Below are positions 47,936 to 58,989 of a stretch of 64,000 nt of DNA, piece after piece. Both the position numbers and the translations under genes were made by a program. Position 1 is the first letter of the stretch. Each line of letters begins with the position of its first letter. Source of the stretch: Cheiracanthium punctorium (Eukaryota; Arthropoda; Arachnida; Araneae; Cheiracanthiidae); assembly GCA_038373885.1 (NCBI GenBank), contig JAWZYV010013010.1, positions 186,001 through 250,000 of the forward strand, in the 5' to 3' direction. Under the pieces are notes generated by a model. The model worked only from the letters and a program-made list of their open reading frames with translations, was not told where the DNA came from and made no database searches.

Positions 47936-48654
47936 ACTGCCAAACTCTGCAACTCACATACATGTATATCTGGGTGTGATAACGGAGTGAAGAATATACA
48001 TTTTGTATGGGAAAAAAATCCTCATGGGGGGAGGGGGTTGTGCCCCCCTCTATCCTCCAGGGTTTTAAAAAACTTCCCTAAAAGACCCTCTTTAAATCAA
48101 ATTTTAGTGTAACATGCAAGGTTTTTGACAAATTTTCATTTCTAAATGCTAAAACAGAAAAAAAAAAAAAAAACTTTTAAAGTAAAGTTTTAAAATTATT
48201 TAAAACTCACTTCTAAAAATGTAAAATATTTTTTTTAAATAACTGTGACTAAAATTAATTAGTTAATTAATTAAATAGCTTTGTTCCAATAGTTCTAATA
48301 ATAATACTTTTACTATTATTGATATTGTATAGCGTATTGCCACTCGCCAACTTTGATTAAACATATCTCTGAGCCTTTTTATGGGAAAGGCTGAAGTATT
48401 TTCGTAAGAGGGATGTATAGAAAGTAAAATTTTGTAATTAATTACCTCTGATTTCCTGAGAGTTTTATTCGATAATATAAAGTAACTTTGTAATTTATTC
48501 TATATGTCTATGATCAATATTGAAAGAAGAAAACCTTAGATCAGTGTTATTAGGATATCTCTACAATAGGGATCGGAAGTGATAATAATTTTTACCCTAT
48601 ATTAAACATTTTACTTCCAATGAAAGTTATCATGAAAGTTGTTTTGGTTTCATG
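47936..48654. other. Gene-free stretch
   Basis: A C-rich patch at 48025-48060 is MITE-like. The remainder is AT-rich with no recognisable gene. Confidence 0.4.
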
Positions 48655-48659
48655 GTTAA

Positions 48660-50110
48660 GGGATGTCTACACGAGGGCAGTCTGCTTTATTAAGGGATGC
48701 CTTGGGCGGGGGACTTCCTGAGGGGTTCTAACGCGTATTCGGGTTACATTTGGAGTAAACAATTGCTCGGTAGCCCAGAACTCTAAACCTACACACTTCA
48801 GCAGTTTACCAAATTGCCATGAATTTAGGAAAAATTAATTATGACGCAAAAGATTATTAAAAAAATCTTTCTTTTTAAGCTTTATAAGATAAACTTATAA
48901 AGCCTTTTCTTTTTATAAAACTAGAAACTTTCAAAATAAACTTTAAAAAGAACTTCCTGAAATACTCAAGAATGACGATAAACAAAAAATTGGAACGATA
49001 AATTATCAAATATTGATCTTCATACCTGAATAAAAGACAATTAAAAAAAGGATGCAATAATCTATTTTAACAATCAATGTAACTTTATGTAAAGCTGTGA
49101 GAGTTACTTAATTATGAAAAAGGAAAACATTATTCACTTTATTTACCAAATAAAGCCTTTTTTGCATAAAATATTTTGCATTGCTTAAAATAAAGAAACA
49201 AAAGTTTTAAAGAAGCCCTATTATTCAAAAGCTTTAACTAGTACAACAGATTTGATATTGAAAATATTGTTTAACCAAGGGCATAAAAAACTAATTTTGT
49301 TTGAATTAAACAACCCTGACAGTGGACAATTTTTTTTACAACATTTTGTCAAGGGGAAGAATGGAGTTTCCTTCTACATTTTTAGCTGGATCGGTTAATA
49401 CGACCCGACGAACAAATTTTTAAAATGAAAAGATTTTGAGACAAAGTTGGGGGACAAGTGCCCCCCTGTGTCCCCCCAATACTACGCCTATGCTTCATAT
49501 GTATTATATGCTTAAGAAGACTTAATAACATTAGCTTTAAAAGATTGTTTAACAGAGTTTGAAATTAAGTTGGGGGGGAGAGCTCCCCCTGCAACCCCCC
49601 CGAAACTGCTGCTATGATTCAGATGTATTATACGCTTAGGAAAATCAAATAATAATAGTAAGGAAGAGTTTATCATTGCTTCCAGACCTACTGAAATTTT
49701 GGAGAGGTACAGGAAAGGTTTGCGGGGGGCACATATCGGATTTAAGAGCAGAAAAGGGAAGTTTTTTTTTACATTTTCAAGCAAATTTTTACTTAAAAAA
49801 TTTTTTGTGATGAATTTTGAGGGGGGGGGCACAGGGGGGTAGGTGACCCCTTGTGCCCCCTCCCGACGCTTTCCCTATGGTTCATATTATTACGTGCTTA
49901 GAAACTCGGAAACCCTAATAACAATAGCTTTCTCACTCCCAGATCTACTGAACATGAAAGTTTACCCCTTTATGCCAAAACAAAAGAAATTTGGCATAAA
50001 ACACAATTAAATATATTCCTCATGCATATTACAAAACAAAGAATTTTATGTCCAATTTTTAGTAAAAATTAATCATTTGGGCGTTCTTACCGTTCGCGTT
50101 TTTTCAGTCC
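48660..50110 (-). repeat. Right arm of the large inverted duplication
   Basis: It is the reverse complement of 38430-40265 with many substitutions and indels. It includes the SINE body (48655-48790, minus strand), the attgtccactgtcag segment, the C-rich units and aaaattggacataaa at the outer edge. It lacks the MITE present in the left arm, although the exact insertion site is also missing here. Confidence 0.85.
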
Positions 50111-50451
50111 AAGTTTTTTCCCCACACCTGGCAAATTATAGCTGATCAGCCAACCCCCAAAAACTGTGAGAAAATCTAATCCTAACTATTAAAAACTCCA
50201 TCCCTACTAACTAAAATGATAAAATAACCTCCCGTAACAACACTGAATTCCACTCACAAATCAATAAATTAAGAGATATCGTATTTTTTCTCCAGTCCTA
50301 CATCCAATGACGACATTCTCAAAAGCAATTTATCCCCAGATTTCTTCCTATAAGCTCTCATCTCATCTCACTAATAATGAATGACCTTTCAGTCTCCTTT
50401 GGAATGTCAACCGTCCCCCGGCATCAACTAGTACAAGACTATGGCTACTAT

Positions 50452-50812
50452 GCAGATAGATTTAGTAGCTACTAAACCTATTGTTCAGTTACTAAGTTAG
50501 TAAGTGGGCGGAGATACTAAATGTTCGTAAATCGGGATTCAGATACATTTAGTACTAAATTACGTGACCAACACCAAGGGAAGTCAGGGAAAATGTAGGG
50601 ATAAGTTAACAGGGAAGCTAGTAGACCAATCAGAGCGCTTATTCCAGGCGTGTGTTTATTTAGTCGGTGATTTAGCAGCTTGTTTGGTCACGTGGTTTTA
50701 GCAGCTTGTTTTGGTCACGTGTTTAGTATCTCCGCCTCCAAATTCTATCTGAATCCACTTTACTAAATTTAGTAACTAAACAATAGGGTTAGTAGCTACT
50801 AAATCTATCTGA
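50452..50812. mobile_element. Palindromic MITE, CAGATAGATTTAGTAG ends
   Basis: cagatagatttagtagctac on the left is matched inverted by gtagctactaaatctatctg on the right. Pairing continues through attgtt-agttactaa and the ggcggagatactaa / ttagtatctccgcc blocks (arms of ~70 bases). tggtcacgtg occurs twice inside. The superfamily is unassigned. Confidence 0.75.
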
Positions 50813-50919
50813 ATAAGGGCCTATCTTTCCACAGGAAGTGAAACAGGTACCTCTTTATATCCCCCCACCCCCTGTAATTCTCAGAAAGCCTATGTTCTTC
50901 ACTCGATCAATGGAAGCGG

Positions 50920-51265
50920 GTTAGGACAGAGAGGACCGAGACCGACTTCGAAACCGAATGACCGAAATGAATGGATCTGGACAGAAATGACTGATTTCGG
51001 AACCAGATGAACGAAAGGACCGGGTCCGGACCCAAATGACTGATTTCAGAGCCAGATGAACGAAACGAACGGGTCCGGATCCAAATGACCGAAAGGAGCG
51101 GATCCGGATCCGGTCCGGAACCGGACCGGGTCCATTTTTAGAGATGGATCCGCTCCGGACCCGGTCCATGCTCGGATCCGTTCTCTCGGATCCGGCCTCT
51201 TTGGATGACTCACCGAAATACACGCGCAGGCCCGTTACTAATAGCGAAGGCCCCGGTTCGAGCAA
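50920..51265 (+). repeat. GGTCCGG satellite joined to a GGCCCGTTACTAAT end
   Basis: Irregular ggatccggacc-, gaacgaa-gacc- and aaatgactgatttc-type units fill 50920-51190. They run into ggcctctttggatgactca and gcaggcccgttactaatag, which match the reverse complement of 34931-35005. This fixes the satellite as a subterminal part of the 34.9-38.0 kb element family. Confidence 0.75.
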
Positions 51266-52286
51266 CACCACACTAGAGATAATGCCTTCGGACTGCGTTC
51301 TGATGTCAGAGGTGTAGCTAGGAACTTAGTGCCTGGGGACAACCGATGATTTTGCGCTCCCTCCTATTTGCCAAAATGCAACGTGAAGGTTATAGAATAT
51401 ACAATTTGGCGCCCTTTGGATCCTGCGCACGAGGACAGCTGCTCCTCTGCCACTGTTTCATGTCACAGTCCTAGTAGCAATAACCCACCGGTCGATGAGA
51501 GGCGGGTGAGTTTAATCCGAAGAGAAGGAGCAATGGCCGATCACGACTTTTCATCCAAAAAAGGGGGAATTTCATCGGCAATTGGTACAAAATGTCCGCT
51601 CGGGGGCCCATAAAGCCGATCATCGTTTCCCGATGACTCCGATGTAAAAACGAAAAGAAACCGATAAACTGTTTAAAATATATTTGTTAATAATAAACAA
51701 ACGACTGGCAGCAAAATTTTCAAAATAATGTCCGTTCTGTTTATTATGTCCTCGGTTGTTAGATGCTAACTTTCCACTTTCCGTTTTTCTGAAAAAAAAG
51801 GAAAAAAAATTCTTCCTCCACCAGGCCCGAACCCTGAGCGTTCGGAATCACAGACTAGCACGCTACCACGAGGCCATCCAGACATCAAGGCCTTTTGTGA
51901 ATTTCTGTCGTTTTACCATTTTTGAACCCCCCCCCCCATTTTTTTCTCGCTACGTTCCTAAAGGGCGGGAATTGCCCCCCTTTGAGGTAAAATAACTTGT
52001 GTAGCTAAATATGTTGTTGTATTGTGAAATTTTCGCATAATTTTAGTTATATAACATAGTTTGACAGAATTTCTCACAAAAAGGCTTCATTCTTAAGTTT
52101 TAAACAAAAATCCAAATTTTGGGGGACCCCCCCCCGTCACTTTTCGGAGCCAATATTTAAAATTTGAAGTAAATATTATACGAATAATTCAAATAGTAAA
52201 TAAAGAGGTAAAACACTGGGAGACCTGCAAGGCCCGATGACTGCAGAGTTACAGTTTCGGATAAGATATTGCTTGTCGGTTTCCCA
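51266..52286. other. Gene-free stretch with C-rich MITE debris
   Basis: cagaggtgtagctaggaac at 51306 and ctcgctacgttccta at 51947 look like the two ends of a CAGGGGCGTAGC-type hAT element, but the flanks do not match. Several ccgatga words near 51500-51640 are left unexplained. Confidence 0.4.
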
Positions 52287-53294
52287 TAGTGGCGGCCCGT
52301 GGTCAAAACTGTTAGTGCAGCCGGATGCATATGAGCCCCCCCCCCTTTCCTCCGGACAGGATTGGAAAATCTTTGTTACTGAATTCGAAAGCTGGCGGAT
52401 TAAGCCCTCACCGAGGAAAAAAAAAAAAAAAGAAATTACATAAAAAGAAATTACATAAACCAGCCGCTCTTATCCTCAAAATTGCATTAATCCGTGTCTG
52501 ATTCGAAGTTTCCTTAGAATTTTCTTTTGTAATGAAAACTTGAGACGAAAAAAAAAAAAAAAAAGAAAACTTACTTATTTTTTATAAGTCAAATCAATCC
52601 TCCTTTCTTTTAAACTTGCGAATCGGTCAGTGATGCTCTCATAAAAAGGCTTTGTTTTAATTCAGATATCCATAATTTTAAAGCTCTTTAAAATTTCCCA
52701 TGTTTAAAGAATTTTCTCGCTCGCCATGTCCTCTAAATGCCAGTTCTTGCTTACTTAAAAACAATACTGCTTTGATGGGTAATTGTCCATTCATAAGCGT
52801 CTATTCAGGCTTACCTTCTTGATAAATTCAGCAATATAAAGTCGAGAGTTTTCCAAACATATATTCTCCTTACCCCCTCCCTCACTTCTCGTCAGAGCCA
52901 ATCAGTTAGTCGAGTTCTCAAGTTCAGCCGCCGTTAAAAAGTCTTCCATCGGCTGTATCAGCTGCATACTCCCTATGCCGGAGAGGCTGCTTACGTAGCC
53001 GTTGTCATGGCAACGGTGCTGCCAATTTTCTTTTCAGCGCTCTGGGCTGAACCAAAGATTTTCTCAATTGAATTGCGGGAAGATTAAAGTGCTTTTTTTC
53101 TGAATGAGCGATCCGGCCACAATACGTTTTTTTTATTGTTTGGTTTTTTTCGGAGACTTTTTTAATTTACCGTAGGAATTCCACAATTCTAATCTGAATT
53201 TAGGAAAATTAGTAGAATAAATTATTTTAAAGTATGTGCTGATAATTTCAAGTGCAGCCCGGCTGTACTTGCTCTATCCCACGAGCCGCCACTG
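52287..53294. mobile_element. Non-autonomous hAT element, 1008 bases
   Basis: The left end TAGTGGCGGCCCGTGG and the right end CCACGAGCCGCCACTG are inverted copies (one mismatch at the first base). GTTTCCCA lies on both sides (52279-52286 and 53295-53302), a perfect 8-bp duplication. No transposase is inside. Poly-A runs of about 14 to 17 occur at 52420 and 52549. Confidence 0.9.
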
Positions 53295-53404
53295 GTTTCC
53301 CATCGGCGAAACTGCTCGTCTAGATCACTTCTATCCATGAATAAAAATTCATCTATTGCAGAAAAACAAAAGTGCACTTGCCGATGACTGAATTCGATGA
53401 GTCA

Positions 53405-54082
53405 CCGATGAGTCGATGAACGGCCGAGCAGAAAACAAGCAGTCATTGCTACTTGAGAGGACGTTACAGAGGTTCGGCCAAACCTCTCGTCCCTCGAATG
53501 CAGTCCAAAGGCCTTATCTTTAGGCCGAAGGGAGGGGGGGAGGAATTGCCCTGTGTGGGAACACACCAGGAACAGACGTGTTGTCTTGACGATCAGGATG
53601 ACGTACAGATGTGCAACCATCAGCGGAATGGCTGCACATTTGTACGTCAGTTACGCAATGGGCGTACAGATGTGCAACCATTGAGTAACTGACCACTCAG
53701 ACGAATCAAAGGGCTACCATAAGTCTCCGAAACGACGGTTCAGCGAACGTTTGCTGAGGAGGGAGCATTATGGTCTGGGGAATGTTTTCATCGCATTCTC
53801 TGGGTGCACTCATCATTGTAGAAGGCAACTCTCCGGATTTAAATAAAATCGATAAACTGTAGGATCCCTCGATCAGGTTAGTTCGCGCCATGGACCCCCA
53901 ATCGCGTAACCTATCGCAGATGGTCACTGCACTGGAGTCCACATGGACCCTAGAATATCCCAGTGAACACCTTCAATAACTAAATGACTCTCTCCCTGCG
54001 CGTCTCTCAGCGATCCGCTCTGAGTAATGGGTATATTCTGGCTTTTGATAAAGTGGTCACATTAATGTGACTGGACTGTGTA
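53405..54082 (+). pseudogene. Tc1-like transposon remnant with internal deletion
   Basis: On the plus strand GSIMVWGMFSSHSLGALIIV, then EGNSPDLNKIDKL, VRAMDPQSRNLSQMVTALES and NDSLPARLSAIRS are Tc1 transposase blocks in order. The segment normally between IIVEG and NSPDLNPIE, about 65 codons with the second catalytic aspartate, is missing. The right end gtcacattaatgtgactgga, then ctgtg and TA (near 54080), is a Tc1-type terminus. No left end is seen. Stops and shifts are present, so it is inactive. A short array of cgtacagatgtgcaaccat words lies at 53600-53690. Confidence 0.75.
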
Positions 54083-54281
54083 GATACCAGTATATTTTTA
54101 AAAATATATTTTTTCTAAAACAAATGGAAAAAAAATATCATTTAAGTATCTATCATTCTACATATGCGCTTGTCACTACTATGTCTACCTTCTGGAGACA
54201 TCAAGTTTTCTCTTGTTATGCTACAATGTGATTCCTATATCTAAAAATCATGTAAATGAACAAGTTTATAATGCTCTCGTA

Positions 54282-54495
54282 CACCCTCCAAAAAAAAGTA
54301 TTCGAGCAAGAGAGAAATTTCCTATTTTAGATTTGCGAATAATAGTTGAGTTTTTGAAAAACGCACAACCTGACAGAAATATGGGAATTCATATTTATAC
54401 ATAGCCTAATTCGTATTCTATGATAAATAATTTTTAATATACGAAACGAACGTAGGAAATTTCTCTCTTGCTCGAATACTTTTTTTGGAGGGTGT
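54282..54495. mobile_element. TA-flanked MITE with ~45-base perfect ends
   Basis: CACCCTCCAAAAAAAAGTAT continuing to gagagaaatttccta on the left is the exact inverted partner of taggaaatttctctcttgct to ggagggtg on the right. TA lies outside both (54280-54281 and 54496-54497). The 214-base body has no gene. The perfect arms suggest recent activity. An eroded relative lies at 57783. Confidence 0.9.
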
Positions 54496-54815
54496 ACATT
54501 TTTTCCCATTATTACTTGAACCAGTTAATCTCTAGAGCTGTTACATTATGAAATGTTAGCGTAGTTCTCCAGTCTCGTTGCATGGACGGTTTCCCCTAAT
54601 TGAGCTGTTAACCTCTGCTTCAGTGGTACTCCAGAGTGCGATGATTCACTGTTTCGCACAATTTAGAGCATCTTCATAAAAAAGATATATGATTTGTGGC
54701 TGTACTCTAATAAATGTATGACAACACTAGATGCAGAACTGAAAGAAAAGTATGGAGGGAGATGGTACCAAAAGAAGGACATCAGTTGCAGCTGTTACCC
54801 AACTGGACAGATGAA

Positions 54816-54911
54816 CTACTACTCATCGTTGTGGATGGGACTAGGGATGAAGATAGATATATAACTATCCTGTTGGACCATGTCCACCCTTTAATGCAAA
54901 TTGTTCTTTAA
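54816..54911 (+). pseudogene. Isolated Tc1 transposase fragment
   Basis: LLLIVVDGTRDEDRY followed by LLDHVHPLMQIVL corresponds to the Tc1 core stretch GPLIIVEGT...RY...L.DHVHP...IVFP. It stops just before the QDNAPCH block. Upstream (from 54714) the frame is not recognisable. It is the same kind of segment that is deleted in the remnant at 53405-54082, but it is ~1 kb away and not simply joinable. Confidence 0.6.
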
Positions 54912-55631
54912 TCCAATCGAAAATTTTCGGGATCTGCTCAATCCTGCTGTTTGCTCTGTAGCAGCATACCTGACTATAATAAGCTAAAGTCGTCATAGCT
55001 CAGAATCTGTGCGAGAGGAAAATCAAATATCTCGGTTTAAACTGAAACTTTACTTGGAAGACAACATATCAGTATTGCAAAGGTAGAAACGGATTTATTG
55101 GGACGCCACGAGCGAGTGGTTTTGGAGTCATCTGGTGTGCAACTCTTTTGTTAGAAATTGATATCGTTGGGTAAAGCCACGCCTTGTTGGAAGACAGTTG
55201 TTGCTGCAAAAAGGATATGTTGGTAGAAGTTCAATTCCTGCCTCCGGCTTCATTGCTTTATATGGCGAAAACTGCCCGTGGCGTCGCCAGGGCATGACTA
55301 TAACAATTTTGTGGACAGGCATTTAAAAAATTTTGTGGCTTTATATATAGGTCTTAACTGAGGTTCCTATTTCTGCTTGTGTTTCTAGGGCACGGACCCA
55401 CAAGTGCTCGTGCTATTATCAGGGCCTGCCTGGGCGTCTTCCTTATATTCTATTTTACTTGAAATATTCCATCATTTCACAAAACGATAATCATTTACTA
55501 CCCTCGAATGATTGTTAAAGGGAAAAACAATAATCTTATAAAGGCAGTTATAAGGCCTTTTTTCGCACGGCACTGCTGTTTAGGTTGTGTCTGCGAAAAA
55601 AATACTGAAAAATTACAAATTCAAAATAAAT

Positions 55632-56612
55632 TTGAGGCGACACGAGATCGCACACGCGCACGCTACATCTCGGCAATTTGGTACCTTTGCCCGATCGGAC
55701 AACGCCTTAATCTATCTCGCGGGATCAAAATCAGTCCACGCCACGCGCTTCCCTTCATTGATGACCCAGACAACTGAACACGCATTTCTCTTTCTTGCCT
55801 TCAATGACAGATGGTTCCAGCACTGATCCCATTCATCTTTCGCTTTTTCAAAGTCCACATACAACGCGTGGCTATGTCTATAACGCTAGGAACATCGTTC
55901 ATTAGCCTCTGACTGAATCTCGCAGGGCGGAGTAGTGCGACGACACGAGATCGCAAACGCACGTGCTACATCTTGGACGGAAAAATGAATATCGTTTGTC
56001 CGGTCGGATAACGCCTTACCACGTGGAATTCGCGGGATAAAAACCAGTCCTCGTCACAAGCTTCCTTTCAAACTTAATCTTGAAAGCCCCATCAAGATGA
56101 AATATACAAGATAGAGGAGACAGTCATCATAAAATCATTAAAAGAAAGGGGAGAAAACCCCATTCAGAAAAATCAGGAAAGCCCATTGTATTTCTGTAAT
56201 TTATGCTCTGAAGATTAGCTGATTGTTTAAAATCATGTTATTGTTTGATAATTTCCGTGAATTGGCAATAGATATTTTTTATCAAATTTCTACAACCAAT
56301 AAAGTTCGTGTTTTGTCCTGTTAACTACTGATTACTGGAACATTCCTTACACAATAGACTTTTAAATTTATGAATCAGACAGATAAGTATTTTGCAACAA
56401 TGTGATGTCACTTAAAGAACAGATGATTGTGTATTATTTTATGCAGATGTCAGAATGGCTGCCAAAAAAATCAGTCCACGCCACGCGCTTCCCTTCATTG
56501 ATGACCCAGACAACTGAACACGCATTTCTCTTTCTTGCCTTCAATGACAGATGGCTCCAGCCCCAATCCCATTCATCTCTCGCTTTTTCAAAGTCCACAT
56601 ACAACGCGTGGA
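55632..56612 (+). repeat. Irregular ~300-base repeats, three partial copies
   Basis: Copy 1 (55632-55878) and copy 2 (55932-56070) share cgacacgagatcgca, cggataacgcc-like words and tcgcgggat. Copy 3 (56466-56612) repeats the second half of copy 1, from tcagtccacgccacgcgctt to acatacaacgcgtgg, ~95 percent identical. On the minus strand copy 3 is open (YVDFEKARDEWDWGW), but the pattern is not recognised. The GC-rich composition differs from the flanks. Confidence 0.7.
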
Positions 56613-56913
56613 CTTCACTATCAGTACATGATGACATTTCTGTCAGATAAATACATTTTGAATATTAGGCATGATCCTTTAGCCTCATTGCTAGAATCGA
56701 CAAAATACTGTGTTGCTCAGCCTCATACGTCCACCGTTCATTGCTCCACACAATTAAAGCACACTCAGTAATATTGAAATAGTTCCCCGAGAAGAAAGCA
56801 TCAGATGGAAAGAAATTAATTTAATAGACATAGAGATGAGAGATTCACTTGATCCCAAAATCAAGACAATTAAACAAATACAGAGTGTGCAATTACACAA
56901 ATACAGGACAATT

Positions 56914-57363
56914 TCAATAGTGCGTTGGACCGCTTTTTGCTGCAATATATGCCATAACACGGTCTGGCATTGAGTTGATTAGACATCTGATATTGTGCTG
57001 AGGCAGATGGGCCCACAAATCTTGAGCAGCCACCTTCAAATAATATACTGAGTGACACGATGTCATTTGGCGCTTCAGCTGATCACATGCGTGCTCTACA
57101 GGGGACAGGTCGGGGGAGCGGGCCGGCCATGGAAGAGTCTGAACATGGCATAGGAAGTCTTGAGCAGCTCTAGCTGTATGAGGATAAGCTTTATGTTGCT
57201 GGAAAATTGCCCCTGGGAGACTATTTAAGATAGGTCCCACGCGGGGTCCAAGAATGTCATTAACATAACGCTGGCTCATTAAGGTTGCATATACCACAAG
57301 TAGAGTGGACCGGCTATCATAGGTTATGGACCCAGGCGTTTTATTGCAGACTTTATGTGCCAC
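56914..57363 (-). pseudogene. Tc1-like transposase, C-terminal half
   Basis: The 149-codon frame holds SQRYVNDILGP and GPILNSLPGAIFQQHKAYPH, then ARAAQDFL, LPWPARSPDLSPVEHACDQL and NSMPDRVMAYIAAKSGPTHY, the natural Tc1 carboxy-terminal half to its end. At H57 the catalytic aspartate of QDNARPH is replaced (QHKAYPH). The glutamate of SPVEH (E90) is kept. The DNA-binding half is absent upstream on that strand. It is a lineage different from 25892-26621 and 53405-54082, judged by motif wording. Confidence 0.85.
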
Positions 57364-57782
57364 CTGTCACAGGATCACTAGTGTCTAAGGACAGAATTGT
57401 GCTGTTTTTGCCATTAGACTTCATTATAGAGAAATGAAAGATATGAGTTTATTCAGGTTATCAATAACTAGGGAGAACATGGAGGAAGTTGGTATCAAAC
57501 CAAGAACTCAAGAGTGGTGACTACAGGCTTTATCCAAATGGATAAAAAGTACACATGCCATTTTCTTGAGTTTGTGATCACATGTTCTACCTCAGGATAT
57601 ATACTAGAGAATTAATGCTCATATTTGTTTCATGTAAGAGGTGTTCATTAATAAAGTATGAATTCTAACACAGGTCCTTTGATTTGGGTGAACTGAAGTA
57701 TGAAACTTCAGAACTTGTAATCTTTAACTCTTTACTACACATATTTTTGTAGAAAGATCAATATTTATAGTTCATGCACCCC
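57364..57782. other. Gene-free stretch
   Basis: Nothing recognisable. No Tc1 N-terminal coding is seen on the minus strand, where it would be expected. Confidence 0.4.
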
Positions 57783-57905
57783 AAAAGGTATTTGATTGTG
57801 AGAGAAATTTCCTATGTTAATTTTATGAGCAACTGATTGATTTTTTGAAAAAAAGCATGCTGATAATAAATTTAAATTCCATTCAGAATCTGAGAAATTT
57901 CTATG
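57783..57905. mobile_element. Eroded relative of the MITE at 54282
   Basis: caccccaaaaggtatttga, gagagaaatttcctatgtt, gattttttgaaaaa and gagaaatttctatg follow the order of words in 54282-54495 with many differences. The right arm is shortened. Confidence 0.55.
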
Positions 57906-58291
57906 CCAAGGAAGCCAGTAAGGAACAGGATTCTCTCCGAACAAGATTTATGAAGATGGCAAACCAACTGGTTGCTGGAGGTGGCTAGAACATATATAAA
58001 TGATCTTAAACTTTTTAAACCTTTGTCTGAAGATTGCCAGTAGCTTTTCTTGTTCAGAACAATGTTAATCTAGTAAAATCATCCTTCAAATAGGCATTTT
58101 GGGTATGTGCATTATTTTTTTCTTTAAAAAGTCTTAGTTTGACAAAAATTTTGCTCCACCAGTGGCATAGCACTAGCGCTTAGAACTGGGAGACGGAATG
58201 TGCCTGGTTCGAAACCAGGTCGTGTCTGCCAACCTAACCGGAGTTATCCGTGGTTTTCTCCGAAACTTTGCATAAATACGAGTTCAGACCC

Positions 58292-58904
58292 CAGGGATGG
58301 GCAAACTTTTTCGGTCGCGGGCCAAAAATCGAAAAAACAAATTTTTCTAAAATTTTAAAAACAATATACAAGTATTAAAATATGTTAATGAGATGAATGA
58401 AATAGCGATTTCATTTTTTAAAGTTCCATACATTGAGGTTCGAAGTGAGATATACTGATACTAAGGAACGAGGCTAAATACTCATCTGTCAGTCTACTTC
58501 CGAAAGAATTCTTTCTAAGGTTCATAGTTGAAAACGCTTGTTCACATATATAAGATGAAGCAAACACAGCACTGACTGATTTTCTGGGAGGGAAACTTAC
58601 TTTCGAATTCGATACTGATTTGTAAAACTCTAGATTTGGCATATTTAGAAACAACTGCTTGAGATGACTGTTAGATTGCAACTCAATTAATTCAAGCTGC
58701 AAATCTGACCCCACTGCTTCACAATTTACGTTGAAAGGCATGGTAAAAATATCCAATTCTGTTTTATTGGCACTGAAAACTTGAAACCTGCGTTCGAACT
58801 CAAAATGCAGTTTTTTCAAGTCATCTTTATATATTTTTTCTTTTAATTTCCGTCGGACCGGCAAATTAAAATTCTGTCCGCGGGCCGTAGTTTGCCCATC
58901 CCTG
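58292..58904 (-). mobile_element. hAT deletion derivative inside the SINE
   Basis: The left end CAGGGATGGGCAAACT and the right end AGTTTGCCCATCCCTG are perfect 16-base inverted copies. cgcgggcc words lie just inside both ends. The 613-base body encodes only the last part of a hAT transposase. An 8-bp duplication is not visible (tcagaccc versus ccttagac). Confidence 0.85.
58418..58864 (-). pseudogene. hAT transposase C-terminal (dimerisation) part
   Basis: The 148-codon frame ends with SYICEQAFSTMNLRKNSFGS then RLTDEYLASFLSIS, the hAT C-terminal dimerisation block, with the presumed catalytic glutamate at E108 (CEQAFS). The preceding FERRFQVFSANKTELDIF and FNVNCEAVGSDLQLELIELQ match the same part of GTF2IRD2/SCAND3-type hAT transposases. 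The zinc finger and first two catalytic residues are deleted, so it is inactive. It belongs to a hAT branch different from the 6646-8878 pseudogene. Confidence 0.8.
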
Positions 58905-58989
58905 CCTTAGACAGTCCCCCACGGAGGGCAATCCCACCCCTGGCCTAGATCCCTAGCGTAGATAATTGGCCGTAACTTCCATTTCCATG

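Larger units (their letters stand above)
58160..58985 (+). mobile_element. SINE (family 2) split by a hAT insertion
   Basis: The head tggcatagcac (box A-like) and GGTTCGAAACC (box B, near 58209) are tRNA-like. The body continues with gttatccgtggttttctcc and tacgagttcagacccc. After the inserted element at 58292-58904 it resumes as ccttagacagtccccc, ggagggcaatcccacc and ccctagcgta. Intact body copies elsewhere (40190-40260) show the two halves belong together. Confidence 0.8.

Noticed and set aside
51306..51962. Full hAT MITE between cagaggtgtagctagg and ctcgctacgttccta
   Set aside because: The ends are only partly similar and the flanks (tctgatgt and aagggcgg) do not form a duplication.
53453..53692. 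79-codon frame with repeated DVQ-type words
   Set aside because: It covers a short array of cgtacagatgtgcaaccat in the Tc1 remnant. It is not a separate gene.
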